From contig NC_063013.1 of assembly GCF_020509005.1 (NCBI RefSeq), positions 6,696,001-6,760,000 of the forward strand: 64,000 bases of DNA. The letters run 5' to 3'. The translations under genes and the position numbers were made by a program. Below are positions 63,178 through 64,000 of this stretch, piece after piece; the stretch's first letter is position 1, and the number at the start of each line of letters is the position of its first letter. This DNA is from Fulvia fulva. Lineage: Eukaryota > Ascomycota > Dothideomycetes > Mycosphaerellales > Mycosphaerellaceae. Below the pieces are notes generated by a model. It was not told where the DNA came from and did no database searches. It was given only the letters and a program-made list of their open reading frames with translations.

Positions 63178-63499
63178 GCTCTTGCTGACAGCTAAGCATC
63201 AGGTCTTTGGAATCGCCCGCATAAGGTAGCAAGCCCCCGGGGCCTGAGTAGGCTGACCCAAAACAACAGTGGCTTCGAATGCCGAAAGAACAAAGATGAC
63301 CACCCTGAGCCCACGTCATGATCTACCTGAGCAATGCGAGGAAAGATGTTATTCTATCTTGATGTCAGTAGCTTCGGTACAGATATGGTACGTGGTACTG
63401 ACAGTACTTTTGCCTCCAAGATAATTTCTTAATGAACATATCGGTGTTGTATAACTTTGAGGCTCGTGTCCATTTCGCGCACAAGATCGCATGAACATC
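63178..63499. other. intergenic region
   Basis: A ggcttcgaatgcc segment near 63270 resembles a Pol III B box but may be chance. No gene is seen. Confidence 0.4.
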
Positions 63500-64000
63500 T
63501 CAAATCGACTTCGGACTCACTAAGATCTTGATATGCTCATCTTTATTATTGATGAGTTCCTTGAAGCCATTCTCAATGATATCGTCCAAGCGGATCCTGC
63601 CTGTCACCATCTTCTTATAGCCTTGCAGCTTGCCTACGAGGATGTTCAGTAACGTCCTTTTGATGGCCAAGTTCACCTTCGTCATACGTACCATCAACGA
63701 TCATCTGTATCACCTCCGACATAGCACGGTCATCGAAGATCAGCGTGCCTTTCATTGTAATGTGTTTGGCTAGGAATTGCCAGCATGGAATCGTGATCTG
63801 TTCCATCAGTATATGCCGCGTATAGAGTCGTCGGCAACTCACATCCTGTTCCCAGACTGCTACCATCATGTACAGACCCTCAAATTGTAGCGCATCAAGA
63901 GCTCCTGGTAAAGCACGCGGCGCGCCAGCGCAATCGAAGACAACCTCCACGCCACGATCGTCTGTGAGCTCGCTACACCGCTGAGGTACGTTCTCCTCGG
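63500..64000 (-). CDS. zinc-type medium-chain alcohol/butanediol dehydrogenase, 5' part off-window
   Basis: Only the C-terminal part is present. Exons visible are 64000-63843 (partial), 63797-63692 and 63633-63500. Donors are gtgagt and gtacgt, and splice phases fit. Readable segments are VEVVFDCAGAPRALPGALDA, ITIPCWQFLAKHITMKGTLI, then MVTGRIRLDDIIENGFKELI and NNKDEHIKILVSPKSI. These match the NAD-binding half and C-terminal dimerisation part of medium-chain reductases, closest in pattern to Bdh1-type 2,3-butanediol dehydrogenases. The substrate cannot be judged because the active-site part lies outside the window. Confidence 0.83.

Overview
The window is nuclear DNA of a filamentous ascomycete. 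The genes carry many short introns (about 47-75 bp, GTRNGT-like donors, CTAAC/CTGAC branch points), the orthologues are fungal (Cbf1, Ede1, Pis1, Ybp-type, C2H2/fungal_trans), and the overall style suggests a dothideomycete, possibly Mycosphaerellaceae. The class and family are inferences. The right edge cuts through a dehydrogenase gene.

Layout. 1-9.3 kb: eIF6 (TIF6), a Cbf1-type bHLH factor, a decayed F-box-like gene, a small membrane/coiled-coil protein, a gene-poor stretch, and an acidic protein with a probable mitochondrial presequence. 9.7-14.1 kb: a Ybp/glomulin-type protein and a ferric reductase. 15.6-16.8 kb: a complete Tc1/mariner element with TA duplications, 29/32-bp terminal inverted repeats and a DD34E transposase interrupted by one TAG. 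17.8-19.4 kb: two small Myb/SANT-like genes with the same intron position. 20.9-26.4 kb: phosphatidylinositol synthase, a tandem pair of unknown paralogues and a secreted Thr/Lys/Pro-rich protein. 26.4-29.4 kb is gene-poor. 29.4-38.3 kb: SRP68, an unknown protein, a DnaJ with a CaaX-like end, and mitochondrial GluRS. 39.3-46.6 kb: a broken F-box/pentapeptide gene, a small membrane protein, and an Ede1/Eps15-type endocytic scaffold. 47.8-53.7 kb: a GPI-type GH16 hydrolase and an SH3-RasGEF of the Cdc25 type. 57-62.6 kb: a C2H2/fungal_trans regulator, a multispanning membrane protein and an unknown coiled-coil protein. The end holds a medium-chain dehydrogenase.

The most unusual content is a family of eight small structured RNA genes that I cannot assign to any known family. 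Five lie between SRP68's unknown neighbour and the DnaJ gene (33.15-34.31 kb), two at 38.5-38.9 kb and one at 63.0 kb. Each has a TATA-like box 26-29 bp upstream of a CGAY-type start, an A-box-like TGGCGCAGT at about +20, a variable body, and a 3' end that pairs with the 5' end in a helix of about 15-21 bp. Seven of eight end in a T run. The helix sequence differs between copies but stays complementary within each copy, often through G-U pairs. That pattern argues for structured RNA polymerase III transcripts rather than repeats with inverted ends. Their function is unknown.

The protein-coding genes are mostly ordinary housekeeping genes that do not form a cluster or pathway. Gene boundaries and splice sites were read by eye from splice signals and phase, and no database search was possible.
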